NCBI GenBank assembly: GCA_029243545.1
Contig: JAQWRV010000013.1
Span: forward strand, 169,219-233,218
DNA from: Rhodospirillaceae bacterium
GTDB lineage: Bacteria > Pseudomonadota > Alphaproteobacteria > Rhodospirillales > Rhodospirillaceae
Reading direction: 5' to 3'
DNA: 64,000 nt
Position numbers and translations under genes: made by a program. How positions within the stretch are numbered: position 1 is the first letter of the stretch; each line of letters opens with the position of its first letter. Positions 53,682 to 63,193 of the stretch are shown piece by piece. The notes below the pieces were generated by a model. It was not told the DNA's origin. It did not search any database and saw only the letters and a program-made list of their open reading frames with translations.

Positions 53682-54359
53682 CTATAGTTCGTAGCAAATG
53701 TATGCGCGGCTGTAGGCATTGAAGTTATCATAAAGAGTGACGTTGATACGTCCGTTGTCTTGCAGCCACTCTTCGAATGCGCGCCGAACCCCCAGCTTAG
53801 GGTCTCCGCGGTAACACCAAAAGTCGTCAATGAGCAGCCAAGTGCCCGTTTGCAGAATGGGTGTTAAGAACTGAAATACGTCAACCGCTGAGGAATACAG
53901 GTCACAATCGACCATGACACAAATTGGAAACCCGTTTGATTCTAATTTAGAAAGGTCGACGGTTGGAAGGGTATCCGAGAATAGCCCCTCATAAATATGG
54001 ATGTTTTCATCTGCAATTAAAGTTTCTGCGCGAATTGTCTTTCGGCAATAATCTGCCCCCTCTGCCTTATAGTTGCCTTCGAAGAAATAAGGCGCAAATT
54101 CAGCCCGAATTTTATCCTCTTCTTGCTGTGCGGGGTGCCCCGTGAAAGTGTCAAATCCATAAATGTCAGTGACATACCCTCTCAGTTGACGATAGGCAGA
54201 GATGGCTGTGCCGCCGTTCATTATTCCGAACTCCATGTAGTAACCCTGCGGTATATTTGAGTATCGGGCGAACTCACGGATCATCCTAAAGACGCTGGCT
54301 TTGCTGATAAAATCTCCGTTCAACCGGCTTAAGTAGTGGCCTTCGGGCTTTGGGGGCAT
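53682..54359 (-). CDS. TylF/MycF-like O-methyltransferase
   Basis: A 225-residue protein of the macrocin O-methyltransferase family. It has YMEFGIMNGGTAISAY as the SAM motif, YGFDTFTGHPAQ, VMVDCDLYSSAVDVF and LLIDDFWCYRGDPK, which include the metal-binding Asp residues (VDCD, IDDFW). TylF-type enzymes methylate sugar or macrolide hydroxyls with Mg2+. Its ATG directly follows the stop of the 2OG oxygenase (TGAATG), showing translational coupling. It probably methylates the product made by the oxygenase and radical SAM enzyme. Confidence 0.87.
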   Translation of the reverse strand: MPPKPEGHYLSRLNGDFISKASVFRMIREFARYSNIPQGYYMEFGIMNGGTAISAYRQLRGYVTDIYGFDTFTGHPAQQEEDKIRAEFAPYFFEGNYKAEGADYCRKTIRAETLIADENIHIYEGLFSDTLPTVDLSKLESNGFPICVMVDCDLYSSAVDVFQFLTPILQTGTWLLIDDFWCYRGDPKLGVRRAFEEWLQDNGRINVTLYDNFNAYSRAYICYEL

Positions 54360-55253
54360 TCAATTTTTCCTAACTTGATTGATCTGCTGCCGAAGGGTCG
54401 GGTATCCCTCCACAGGGCGAGTAAATTTTCGATCATTTGAACGATGAGTGGTGATCATAGATATTGCAACATACCAGCGACCGCTTTGATCACTCCAATC
54501 TGCAGAAAGATGAGGGTCAATGATTTCTACTCCGTGACAAACTGAAGGTAGGAAACCAACCAGGGAGCCTGCCTCAATCATCGGGTCGATTGGGAGAACA
54601 TTGCCGTCACCGGTGCCTACGGCAAAGCCTCCAACTTCGTAATCTAAACCGAAGCGATTGAGATTTACCGTCAATGCAAATCGCGTCGCTTCAATTGGGT
54701 CGCTATGCCATGCAATACCGCCAACACCGGTTGGATAGTGACTAACTTCTACCCGGTCTATCACATCATTATCGGGGGTGTTGCTATCCATGCTGTCAAC
54801 TTCATAGCCACTAATGATGCGCTGGATTCGATACTGTGAATCAAAGAGTTCATAGCCGCCGATCGGATCATCGTTCCAGCGGAAGAAATGCATCATATCG
54901 TAAGTGGACGAATAACCTGGCCCGTGATCTTCGGAATGCCAATCACGTCTAGACCTATAGTCCTCTACTTTCCCAACAATCCTAGGTTCGCGGCTTTGCT
55001 GCTTTTTACCCCACTCGATTGCCCTGCTCTTGAAATCTTTCAATGCCTTTGGATTAAACGCATTTGTGAAGATGTACACTTCACCGCCATGGAATGAATG
55101 AACGAATTCGGAAATGAAGTTCCGGTCAAGTTTATCAATGGCGTTAACGAGATCAGCGTAAGGAAGCTTTTGGACACCAGAGGCGAAAAGAGCGGGGTCA
55201 GAATGTCTCTGCGCGCTTTCCCATGCCTCACTAAAAAATCTGGACGCGGTCAT
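54360..55253 (-). CDS. 2OG-Fe(II)-type oxygenase
   Basis: A 297-residue protein with iron ligands His and Asp in AWHSDPIEATRFA, a distal His in VCHGVEIID and an Arg in GRWYVAISM that could bind 2-oxoglutarate. The N-terminal part (about 1-110) has no recognisable fold. Its stop is immediately followed by the ATG of the TylF-like gene. Such enzymes hydroxylate or desaturate peptides, sugars and small metabolites. Exact family is not certain. Confidence 0.75.
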   Translation of the reverse strand: MTASRFFSEAWESAQRHSDPALFASGVQKLPYADLVNAIDKLDRNFISEFVHSFHGGEVYIFTNAFNPKALKDFKSRAIEWGKKQQSREPRIVGKVEDYRSRRDWHSEDHGPGYSSTYDMMHFFRWNDDPIGGYELFDSQYRIQRIISGYEVDSMDSNTPDNDVIDRVEVSHYPTGVGGIAWHSDPIEATRFALTVNLNRFGLDYEVGGFAVGTGDGNVLPIDPMIEAGSLVGFLPSVCHGVEIIDPHLSADWSDQSGRWYVAISMITTHRSNDRKFTRPVEGYPTLRQQINQVRKN

Positions 55254-55337
55254 GGTTGCCCTGGAAATCCATTTATAGATCCATACAAATATATAGGTAC
55301 GGTGATTGTGATATCATTCATATGATAAGCGAATCGA

Positions 55338-55466
55338 CTATTCTACGACCTTATTGCCCTGGGCGTGTTCCTCATTAAAGCGCTCGCGGCTTGCATAGGT
55401 CTGCCGGCCATGAGCAATAGAAAACACAGGCAAGAAACAAATCGCAGCGAGAAAACGCGTCACCAT
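55338..55466 (-). CDS. 42-residue peptide between radical SAM and oxygenase genes
   Basis: A minus-strand frame begins with ATG at 55466 (or GTG at 55463), just behind CGGAGGAT, and ends with TAG at 55338-55340. It encodes 42 residues: a basic start, a hydrophobic run (FLAAICFLPVFSIAHG) and a polar tail rich in Arg, Glu, Tyr and Ser ending NKVVE. The gene lies between the radical SAM gene and the 2OG oxygenase on the same strand. It may be a precursor peptide for those enzymes or a small secreted peptide; nothing in the sequence proves either. Confidence 0.5.
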   Translation of the reverse strand: MVTRFLAAICFLPVFSIAHGRQTYASRERFNEEHAQGNKVVE

Positions 55467-55580
55467 ATCCTCCGTTTATTGACACAATGGCACTGCCCTG
55501 CGGTTTGTACGAGAGATTGAATTTGATGCCCGCTTTCAGGTGTGGGTGGACTTAAATCTGGGGAGGCTCAATGTCTGCTT

Positions 55581-57644
55581 CTAGCCGAGGCTATAGTTGG
55601 GCTGCAATACGCGGTGTTGCGCACCCATAATTCGCTCCATAGCCCGAAGAGGGGATCTTTCGAAATTATGCTTATCGTACATATCAATGATATGTTGGAC
55701 GGCTTCCAGAGGATATCTAGCCTCAAGAGAACATTGCCCCTCAGTCGGGATAGGTATGGAATCGCCTACCAGATACTTTGCTGCCCGCGCGGGAACACTG
55801 ACAATTTTTAAAGAACCTCCAGCGCTCAAATCAGCGCTTTCAAAGTCCATGTAACCCGTTTTCACGGCTACCGTGAGGTCGGACAATTCTGTCTCTGCCA
55901 AAACGCTTTCGGGCAGCCCCTCAATAAGACAGTCGAACAATTCATCGCGTAAAGACCTATCGAGCAGAACTTTTGCATTGAACGTTTTCTCAGGCTTTAT
56001 GAAGTCCCCCTGCATCAAGCTCTGCCAGTTCTCCTCCTTGAGGTAGTGAGTCTCGAGTGAGTCAGAATCTTCAAAGAAAAGGCTATCCATTTCCTGCATA
56101 AACGTTCCAAAGAACGTTTTCACACGGGTGCGTGACCCAAAGTCCCGGTCCTGCATTCCTAAGAATACGTCCACTGGGCAAAGTCCATGTTCTTTCTGCA
56201 GATACTTAAGTACCGGCTTCATGAAACCGAAGTTCCAACCGAACCAAACCAGCCAGTGTAAAATAGTGAGAGATGTTATCTCTGCTTCCGACATGGTAGA
56301 TGTGCCACGGATCACTTCTTCGTATTCAATCGCCCGAATTCCATCGTATTCGCCAAATGATCCTGCGCGGACCATATACTTCGTCCGAAGATCATATTTG
56401 TCGCGACTTTCCTGGGACTCCATTTCGCTTCCGGTCAGCAATATGGTGTTGACAGTGGTGATATGATCGAAGCCAACATCAAAGCATTGTCTGAGGGTAT
56501 TTAAGTGACCTTCGTAGGTCTCGCCCGGCAAGCCGAATAAAATGTCAGTTCGGACTTCCATACCGATATCGTTGAATTCTTTGATCTTACTTTTTACATC
56601 CCCGAACTTGATATTCTTTCTTTTTGTAGCATCTAACGCCGCACCCTCAAGTGTCTGCAGTGCCATGAGAACGCGACCGTTGTCCATAAGACCCAGCAAC
56701 TTGGCGATCTCTAGATTGCGTTCTGAAGTATTCTTGCTTTCCCAAATCATTATTCGCTTTAGGGCAGTCGTCTTTTTTTTGATTTCATTTATGTGCCTGG
56801 CGATCTCGACGTCACGCGGCAAAATGCCGAAGTTGGCATCGGCTATGATCCAACTTACTAATTTGGGCGCTCTGTTCGCGACATAATCCATTTCCTGGTA
56901 AACGCGCTCTTCGGAGACCTGCCTGATTTTCCCTAATGCTGCCACGCCCCATGTGCAAAATGTGCAGTGAAACGGACATCCACGATTTGTTTCAAAGAGC
57001 GGGATGAGACCTTGATCGAGAAATGGGTCAAGCATTCCCGTTAAGTAAGGCGATGGAAAAGCTTCTATCGGCGAGGTAACTTTCTCGTACTCGTAAATCA
57101 GTTCATCTGCCTGATTGAGATAGGCGCAATTCTTGACCGAATTATGTGCTTTACGAAATTCATGCTTTTGGCGCGCAAATAAGTTCACGATATCCACGAA
57201 TGGTCGTTCACCTTCAAACATGACGTAGGCATCGACGAAGCGACTGCGCAGTAAAAACTCTCGAATGCCTTCAGGTTCAGTCCGGATCGCTGGGCCACCC
57301 ATTACAATAAATACTTCGGGATGCTTTGCCTTGACGGCTATTCCAATCTGTCGGTTCAGATCGGTATTCCATCCATAATTCGACAACCCCAGAATATCAG
57401 GAGCTCCTCTAGAAATTGCTTCCTGCAAATCGGGTGCGAATTTGAAAATCGAGATGTCAACATCTACGTCGCAATGATGCCTTGCGAATGCAGCCAAATC
57501 GGCAACATTGAGCGGAACAGTGTAATCAACATCTCCAGAAACATTATTGCTACCAAGCGCACAATTATGAACCAGATCTGCAAGAAAGATCTTCACTACT
57601 TTGCCCCATTCACTACTCAAACGTTTAGCCTTTAAATAATGCAA
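55581..57644 (-). CDS. B12-binding-type radical SAM enzyme
   Basis: A 687-residue protein with an N-terminal cobalamin-binding-like Rossmann domain (about 20-160; VFIVMGGPAIR) and a radical SAM core with the CxxxCxxC motif as CPFHCTFC. Later elements GLPGETYEGHLNTL and ILFG follow the family pattern. The C-terminal part (about 450-687) has no clear assignment. The ATG at 57644 is used; a GTG 16 codons later is possible. It is first in a four-gene minus-strand cluster with a peptide, 2OG oxygenase and TylF-like methyltransferase. Class B radical SAM enzymes methylate or rearrange unactivated carbons. Confidence 0.85.
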   Translation of the reverse strand: MHYLKAKRLSSEWGKVVKIFLADLVHNCALGSNNVSGDVDYTVPLNVADLAAFARHHCDVDVDISIFKFAPDLQEAISRGAPDILGLSNYGWNTDLNRQIGIAVKAKHPEVFIVMGGPAIRTEPEGIREFLLRSRFVDAYVMFEGERPFVDIVNLFARQKHEFRKAHNSVKNCAYLNQADELIYEYEKVTSPIEAFPSPYLTGMLDPFLDQGLIPLFETNRGCPFHCTFCTWGVAALGKIRQVSEERVYQEMDYVANRAPKLVSWIIADANFGILPRDVEIARHINEIKKKTTALKRIMIWESKNTSERNLEIAKLLGLMDNGRVLMALQTLEGAALDATKRKNIKFGDVKSKIKEFNDIGMEVRTDILFGLPGETYEGHLNTLRQCFDVGFDHITTVNTILLTGSEMESQESRDKYDLRTKYMVRAGSFGEYDGIRAIEYEEVIRGTSTMSEAEITSLTILHWLVWFGWNFGFMKPVLKYLQKEHGLCPVDVFLGMQDRDFGSRTRVKTFFGTFMQEMDSLFFEDSDSLETHYLKEENWQSLMQGDFIKPEKTFNAKVLLDRSLRDELFDCLIEGLPESVLAETELSDLTVAVKTGYMDFESADLSAGGSLKIVSVPARAAKYLVGDSIPIPTEGQCSLEARYPLEAVQHIIDMYDKHNFERSPLRAMERIMGAQHRVLQPNYSLG

Positions 57645-58040
57645 AGACTAAACCTCGAATTCTAAGATCCGCTCGCTCAAGACTTAGACCGGCCTCTACC
57701 CGCCTTGCCCGCTCAGGAGCATATTTGAGTATTTCCTTCCTCTGTATTATTCCAGATAAATAGTCGCTTGACCACGCAGCCCATTCTGTTCACCGAGCGT
57801 CAATGAAGCACTCAATAGGAGCGTATGCAGAGCGAAGCATCGAGCCTGGGCTGCGACCTCAGTCCCTCGCCGCTACGAGACGCGTTATACCGATTCAAGC
57901 CATTTTCCTCTGACAAGGCCCCCCCGCTGACGTGGACAAACTTGCGCGGCGATCTGTAACAAGTCACGATCACCTGGCTGGGAAACACCACGTAGGAAAT
58001 CCCGGCTCAGGACCGCGACACTGATTGGAGATCGCAGCCG
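57645..58040. other. Intergenic stretch without a clear gene
   Basis: The gap between the radical SAM gene and the divergent sugar dehydrogenase gene holds no complete gene that I can support. A minus-strand open stretch of about 50 codons near 57630-57800 has no start codon and reads like the tail of some lost protein (AWSSDYLSGIIQRKEILKYA). The right half is GC-rich, like the following gene, and probably contains its promoter. Confidence 0.4.
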
Positions 58041-59180
58041 ATGCCTCGCTTTGCCGCCATTTTTGCCGTTGCTCTCGCCGCAGTCTTCCTTGCCGCAGGT
58101 CAGCCCACCGTCGCCGAGAGCTTCGAGACGACCGATACGAACGGCGTGACCCTGCAGGCCTTCCCCGTCGCCACGTTCGATGAGCCGTGGGCGATGACCT
58201 TCCTGCCGGACGGTACGATGCTGGTGACGACCAAGCCCGGCAAGCTGTTTCACGTCACCCGGGACGGCGAGAAGACCGAGGTTGCGGGGATTTGGGACGT
58301 CGCCTACGGCGGCCAGGGCGGGCTTGGCGACGTCGTCCTACACCCGGATTTTTCGCAGAACAACCTTGTCTATATCTCGAACGTCGAGACACAGGACGGC
58401 GGCGATACGTTCAGAGCCGTCGTCAGGCGGGTCAGGTTTGACCGGTTCGGCGCCACGCCGACACTCGCAGATGCCGAACAAATCTGGACTCAGACACCTA
58501 ATGTGCCCGGCCAAGGGCACTTCAGCCACCGCATCGCCTTCGGCCCAGACGGCATGCTTTTCATCACCTCAGGCGAGCGTCAGAAGTTGACTCCGGCGCA
58601 GGATTTTACGACGGCGCTCGGCAAGATCATCCGGCTTTATGCAGACGGAAGGGTGCCGGACGACAACCCGTGGCAGATCCGGGGCGAGCTGGCCAAGACC
58701 TTCTGGACGATGGGCCACCGCAATATGCTTGGCATCGATTTCGACCGTATGGGACGGTTGTGGGTACACGAGATGGGACCGCGGCATGGCGATGAGCTGA
58801 ACCTGATTGTTAGGGGCGAAAATTATGGTTGGCCGGTGGTGTCCAACGGCGATCATTATTCCGGCGTCCCGATCCCCGACCACCACACGCGCACGGAATT
58901 CAATACTCCCAAGGCCTTCTGGGTGCCGGCCATCTCGCCTGCGGGGTTAGTGATCTATGACGGCGAGATGTTTCCCGACTGGCGTGGTGACGGTTTTATC
59001 GGCGGGCTGTCCTCGCAAGCCCTGATTCGGATCGACATCTCCGGCGAAAACGCCCGGGAGGCCGGGCGTTTTGAATGGGGCAAGAGCATCCGCGAGATTG
59101 AGCAGGACCCCAACGGCGCACTTTGGGTGCTCGAGGACGATTCCGATGCGCGCCTGTTGAGACTGACACCGAAAGATTAA
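58041..59180 (+). CDS. PQQ-dependent sugar dehydrogenase (soluble GDH/Asd type)
   Basis: A 379-residue protein with a Sec leader ([18 protein letters not shown]) and the six-bladed propeller signatures of soluble PQQ aldose dehydrogenases. These are [75 protein letters not shown] and [16 protein letters not shown]. The conserved His in FSHRIAF and Arg in GPRHGDE fit PQQ binding. Its codon usage and GC are higher than in the neighbours, so it may have been acquired. A terminator-like hairpin lies inside the coding region (59047-59072). Confidence 0.92.
   Translation: MPRFAAIFAVALAAVFLAAGQPTVAESFETTDTNGVTLQAFPVATFDEPWAMTFLPDGTMLVTTKPGKLFHVTRDGEKTEVAGIWDVAYGGQGGLGDVVLHPDFSQNNLVYISNVETQDGGDTFRAVVRRVRFDRFGATPTLADAEQIWTQTPNVPGQGHFSHRIAFGPDGMLFITSGERQKLTPAQDFTTALGKIIRLYADGRVPDDNPWQIRGELAKTFWTMGHRNMLGIDFDRMGRLWVHEMGPRHGDELNLIVRGENYGWPVVSNGDHYSGVPIPDHHTRTEFNTPKAFWVPAISPAGLVIYDGEMFPDWRGDGFIGGLSSQALIRIDISGENAREAGRFEWGKSIREIEQDPNGALWVLEDDSDARLLRLTPKD
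59047..59072. terminator. Terminator-like hairpin inside the sugar dehydrogenase
   Basis: A perfect 11-bp stem (AAAACGCCCGG / CCGGGCGTTTT) with a 4-nt GAGG loop and a T run lies inside the coding sequence, about 110 bp before the stop codon. It has the shape of a strong bidirectional intrinsic terminator, but its reading frame is open (ENAREAGRF). It may be a chance coding palindrome. Confidence 0.35.
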
Positions 59181-59347
59181 GCGGCTGCCCTACGCCTAGT
59201 CGAATGTCCGCTCTTCGCCCCTCGCGCAATCATTCTTTTAGGTCTCGCAGTCCTTGGTCTGCTTCTGGCTGGTTGCGGACATAAAGAGGTATCTTTAGTT
59301 GAGTATCTTTGTGAAACTTTGAGCTGATCCTTAAAGGAGTGACACCT

Positions 59348-60136
59348 ATGCGCGCCATAAATTTCGTCCGATCCACGTTGATCGCATGCACCGCGGGCTC
59401 CGTTCTGCTGCTCGCAGTGGCAGCGATTGCTCAGCCTGCCAATCCGACTCCGTTTCAGCAACGTGTCATCGAAGCCATGCAAGGCGACATCCGGACAGAA
59501 AAAGATCGCGCCCGCGATGCCAATCGCATGCCGGCCGAGGTGCTCGAATTCTTCCGCATGCGTGAGGACATGAGAGTCATTGAGGTGTTACCTGCGTCCG
59601 GTTGGTACACGAAAATTCTCGGCCCGGTGCTGAAAGACAAAGGCAAACTTTACGTCACACATCCGCCAGGGCTTTATGAAGACATATTCCAGCCGGTGCG
59701 TGAGCTTGCCGGACTTGAGGACGTCAAAGAAATCGCCTGGAACGGACGCCCAAGTGAGACTGGCGGATTTTTTGGCCCTTCAGGTGAGTGGGATGTGGAG
59801 CCCGTCGATCTCGTCCTGACATTTCGCAACTATCACAATTTTTCCCCTGAAGATCGTATGGATGTGAATGAATCCTCATACGATGCGCTAAAGCCTGGCG
59901 GCTACTACGGCATCGTGGACCACACGCGCAGGCATATGGAGCCGGGCAATGAAGAGAATGGCAGACGGATCGATCCAGTCCTGAACATTAAGGAAGTCTT
60001 GGAGGCAGGGTTCATCTTCGTCGATTTCACAGACGTCTTAGCGCGACCGCAAGACGGGTTGGTCTACGAAGTCGCAAATCCAGCCGTAACAGGGCAGTCG
60101 GACCGCTACACGCTGCTATTTCAGAAGCCAGAGTAA
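59348..60136 (+). CDS. Exported methyltransferase-like protein (COG4798 type)
   Basis: A 262-residue protein with a signal peptide (STLIACTAGSVLLLAVAAIAQ). The mature part resembles COG4798 predicted methyltransferases: a degenerate SAM motif (VIEVLPASGWYTKILGPVL), LVLTFRNYHNF and LKPGGYYGIVDHTRRH. The start ATG at 59348 lies behind AAGGAG; an in-frame GTG at 59339 is less likely. These proteins occur with periplasmic leaders in many genomes and their activity is unknown, since SAM is absent from the periplasm. Confidence 0.85.
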   Translation: MRAINFVRSTLIACTAGSVLLLAVAAIAQPANPTPFQQRVIEAMQGDIRTEKDRARDANRMPAEVLEFFRMREDMRVIEVLPASGWYTKILGPVLKDKGKLYVTHPPGLYEDIFQPVRELAGLEDVKEIAWNGRPSETGGFFGPSGEWDVEPVDLVLTFRNYHNFSPEDRMDVNESSYDALKPGGYYGIVDHTRRHMEPGNEENGRRIDPVLNIKEVLEAGFIFVDFTDVLARPQDGLVYEVANPAVTGQSDRYTLLFQKPE

Positions 60137-60195
60137 GACGCCTGACTTGATGGAAACGCAGGCTGTCAGGGGGCAGTGGTTCTACTCCGCAACGC

Positions 60196-60261
60196 CCTGG
60201 CAAAAGCCCCCTATGTTGTCGGCTAAGAACGCGGGTGAAAAGCTTTGAGGCTTTTGCCAGG
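60196..60261. repeat. Perfect 13-bp inverted repeat before the glutathione transferase
   Basis: CCTGGCAAAAGCC (60196-60208) is repeated inverted as GGCTTTTGCCAGG (60249-60261), separated by 40 nt and followed by TTATTTTA. It could be an mRNA stem-loop, an operator or a small mobile repeat. It sits upstream of the GST gene start at 60291. Confidence 0.55.
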
Positions 60262-60290
60262 TTATTTTACGAGAGTCAGGTGAGGTTTTC

Positions 60291-60923
60291 ATGCTTACCG
60301 TTCATCATTTAGCCGTTTCACAATCTGAACGCATTGTTTGGTTGTGTGAGGAACTTGATCTTTCTTATGAGCTTGTCCGCTATGAGCGCGATGCTCAAAC
60401 CAAGCTGGCTCCATCGGAATACAAGGCACTTCACCCCTTAGGCACTGCCCCCGTTATTACAGATGGGGACACAGTGCTCGCTGAATCCGGTGCCGTGGTG
60501 GAATATATTCTGGCAAGGTATGGCAACGGTCGTTTAGCCCCAGCACCGAATGACTCGGAGTTCGCCGATTATTTATTCTGGTTTCATTTTTCTAACGGCT
60601 CAGTCATGCCAACCAAGAGGTTGTTCAATCTAGCATCGGGTGCAGCGGCTGGAGCGATCAATAGCGACGTGATGGAGGCTCTAACGGGACGATTAGACGT
60701 CACACATCATTTGATTGAGGAGCGCCTCGGTAGCGTCGACTATTTCGCAGGAAATACATTTACAGCGGCAGACATCATGAACGTCTTTGCGCTCACGACG
60801 ATGCGTGTGTTCATACCGTTTGATCTGACGGACTTTCCGAACATACGCGCTTATCTAAATCGGATAGGGACGCGTGCGGCCTATCAGCAGGCCATAAAAA
60901 CAGGCGAAAAAATCGTGATTTAA
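60291..60923 (+). CDS. Glutathione S-transferase
   Basis: A 210-residue two-domain GST. The N-terminal thioredoxin-like domain has SQSERIVWLCEELDL, the cis-proline GTAPVITDGD and the glutathione-binding ESGAVVEYIL. The C-terminal domain is helical (YFAGNTFTAADIMNVFAL). It would conjugate glutathione to electrophiles or act as an isomerase or reductase. Its stop TAA overlaps an ATG of a 30-residue frame. Confidence 0.93.
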   Translation: MLTVHHLAVSQSERIVWLCEELDLSYELVRYERDAQTKLAPSEYKALHPLGTAPVITDGDTVLAESGAVVEYILARYGNGRLAPAPNDSEFADYLFWFHFSNGSVMPTKRLFNLASGAAAGAINSDVMEALTGRLDVTHHLIEERLGSVDYFAGNTFTAADIMNVFALTTMRVFIPFDLTDFPNIRAYLNRIGTRAAYQQAIKTGEKIVI

Positions 60924-61015
60924 TGAGTGAGCGAATGACGCCGAATGATATTTCTAGAGCACAAGAAATGGCCGCGACTTGCCTTGAGAACAATTACAAA
61001 GGCTGTGGGTTCTGA
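60923..61015 (+). pseudogene. Sel1-repeat-like C-terminal fragment
   Basis: A 30-codon frame begins with ATG overlapping the GST stop (TAATG) and ends with TGA at 61013. It reads MTPNDISRAQEMAATC and then LENNYKGCGF, which resembles the tail of Sel1-like repeat proteins. As a stand-alone gene it would be only that tail, so it is most likely a remnant. Confidence 0.35.
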
Positions 61016-61051
61016 GAAAGCTCGTCTTACCCAGGTTTTTTTGAGGCTTAC

Positions 61052-63193
61052 CTAGAACGTCGTCCGTAATCTGAACCCAAGGATGTAACCCCGTTCCTGT
61101 TCGCGAAACTGTATCTCTTTTACGGTACCCGCCGCTTGTGAGGGATCGAAAATCCTGCGCGTGCGAATGTTTTTAAGTTCTAGGAAATTGGCAAAAAACC
61201 CGCGCAAAATCGTACCTTGGCTTAGTGTTTTCTCGAAAAATATCCTGCCGTCCAGTGTCGTCGATTTGTCATCGAATTCGTTGAAATCGCTTTCCAACGT
61301 GGGGCCATTCTTGGTGAAATCAAACCCATATGACAAACCCCATGCTTGCACGTCGTGGCGGGCATTGATCTTCAATTGATATTCAGATTGATTAGCAAAC
61401 CGTCGCCCAACGCCCGTAAAGGGGTCCGAGACTTTAGAACCCTGCAATAAAACTGATGAGCCAAGTACGGCATCGACGCTGGTGAACCGGCCAAAGCGGA
61501 TACTGGATTCGAGCTCTATCCCATAGTGGTCGCCACTGCCGAGATTGCCCGGCTGGGAATTTGTCAGCCCAAAGGAAACAAGATCTTCGACATCATTCAC
61601 GCGCCGGTAAAAGACGCGCCCATTCACGACCCCTGCCCCATTGGCCAGACGGCGCTCGGCGCCCACTTCAAAATCCCATGATTTCTCTGGCACGAGATCC
61701 GGATTACCCGCAAGTATTTCATCGTCCTCACGGTTTACCGTGGCGACAAAATCATCGAAGTCGAGCTGCCCGACATCTCGACGAAATGAGAACCACATTT
61801 GCGTAGAATCGTCCGTGTTGTACCAAATATCGAGACTGGGCTTTATGAACTTGAGAGACCGCTGCGAACTCACATCGCTGCCGACTTGATCGAGTGAGGA
61901 GAACTCAGCGGCCAATCCGGTTTCTATCTCGAGGCCGTCAATAGCCTTCCAACTGTGCGTGCTAAACACCTCCACTCTGTCCTCTGTGATCTTCTGGTCG
62001 CTATTGAGAACAGGTATGTCGATGCGCCTGCCGTCTGTAAGCGTAAAGAAGTCTAAATCTTTATTGAGTGTGTTGATCGCACCTTCCACACCGATCTCCA
62101 AGTCGTGGCGCTGTGCGATATTCCAGTCAAACGTGCCGCGGAGTATTTTTTCAGTGGAGGTTTCCGCCTTACTATCGCCTCCCAGTTGGATGAGGTCATT
62201 CAGCGGTCTGATATCATTTGCAATGCTATCGAACTGGCCGTTGTCCCGGTCAATAGACTCATTGGAGTATATGAATAACCCCGTGAACTTCAGAGATTGC
62301 CCAAAAGACTGGGCATAGTCGCCACTAATTTCCCAAGTCGTATCGTCACCTTTTATCTTATCGGCAAGAGTCCCCGCTTCAACAAGCGGTGCATCACCAG
62401 GATCAATAAAAGTAATTGTCGTGTCTTGGTTATCGAGCGGGAAATACTTAAGAAGACCATTAATCGAAAGAGTCTGACCGGCAGGCCAACTGTAGGTCAG
62501 CGTACCCCGTGTTTCATATTGAACTTGGTCTTGCCGGCGCTTTTCATCAATGACCCGCAATCGGCCTCCACTTTCCGTCGTAACGACATCAACCACGTTG
62601 GTCGGCTGTAAAGCCGGACGTATTTGCGCCGACGCGTTGTAAGTGAGATTTCCCGTGGCGCCACTGTACGCGATACTGCCCATGGGGCGTATCTGTCCGC
62701 TGGGAAAACCGAATGCCCCAATTTGAGCCACACCACTGCCGCGCCCCGCGCCTTCTTTAAGGACAACGTTGATGACACGAACACCCACGTCTGTATCCAG
62801 CTCACGTACATTGCCGGTAATAAGCTCAATGCGTTCAACAGATTTGGCAGGTAGTTTTTCGAGAAATCCAGAACTCTGGTTTTCCTTGCCGGTCATACGT
62901 TTGCCATCAATGAGGATTTGATCTGTGTTGGAACGCAACCCTCGACGCTCTTCCTGCTGATCACCAAACCCACCAACCAATCCTTCGGCACCAGGAATCC
63001 GATTGATCATGTCTTCGGCGGTGATGGGATTGTAAGGCGCGAAAAACTCGGAATCGTAAACTACGACGGATGCGGCTTCGTCGTCTTCTTGAAGAACGAC
63101 AGGATCTTGCGCCGAAGCCGACAGGGGCACGGCCGCTAGAAGACAGCCCGACAAAAACAACTGATTTAAATGCAAGATTGAGTCACCCACCAT
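61052..63193 (-). CDS. TonB-dependent receptor
   Basis: A 713-residue outer-membrane receptor with a leader (NQLFLSGCLLAAVPLSASA) and a plug domain with RRGLRSNTDQILIDGKRMTGK and the ELITGNVRELD motif. A long beta-barrel follows, ending in a short aromatic strand (ERGYILGFRLRTTF). The ATG at 63193 is used because an ATG at 63208 lies in a terminator-like hairpin. It would take up an unknown substrate (iron chelate, vitamin or carbohydrate) using TonB. The adjacent tRNA fragment marks the edge of an integrated element. Confidence 0.9.
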   Translation of the reverse strand: MVGDSILHLNQLFLSGCLLAAVPLSASAQDPVVLQEDDEAASVVVYDSEFFAPYNPITAEDMINRIPGAEGLVGGFGDQQEERRGLRSNTDQILIDGKRMTGKENQSSGFLEKLPAKSVERIELITGNVRELDTDVGVRVINVVLKEGAGRGSGVAQIGAFGFPSGQIRPMGSIAYSGATGNLTYNASAQIRPALQPTNVVDVVTTESGGRLRVIDEKRRQDQVQYETRGTLTYSWPAGQTLSINGLLKYFPLDNQDTTITFIDPGDAPLVEAGTLADKIKGDDTTWEISGDYAQSFGQSLKFTGLFIYSNESIDRDNGQFDSIANDIRPLNDLIQLGGDSKAETSTEKILRGTFDWNIAQRHDLEIGVEGAINTLNKDLDFFTLTDGRRIDIPVLNSDQKITEDRVEVFSTHSWKAIDGLEIETGLAAEFSSLDQVGSDVSSQRSLKFIKPSLDIWYNTDDSTQMWFSFRRDVGQLDFDDFVATVNREDDEILAGNPDLVPEKSWDFEVGAERRLANGAGVVNGRVFYRRVNDVEDLVSFGLTNSQPGNLGSGDHYGIELESSIRFGRFTSVDAVLGSSVLLQGSKVSDPFTGVGRRFANQSEYQLKINARHDVQAWGLSYGFDFTKNGPTLESDFNEFDDKSTTLDGRIFFEKTLSQGTILRGFFANFLELKNIRTRRIFDPSQAAGTVKEIQFREQERGYILGFRLRTTF

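Noticed and set aside
59181..59330. A lipoprotein-like frame (LLLAGCGHKE) directly after, and in frame with, the sugar dehydrogenase stop
   Set aside because: No ATG, GTG or TTG start is available between the upstream stop and the hydrophobic segment; possibly a relic, but not supportable as a gene.
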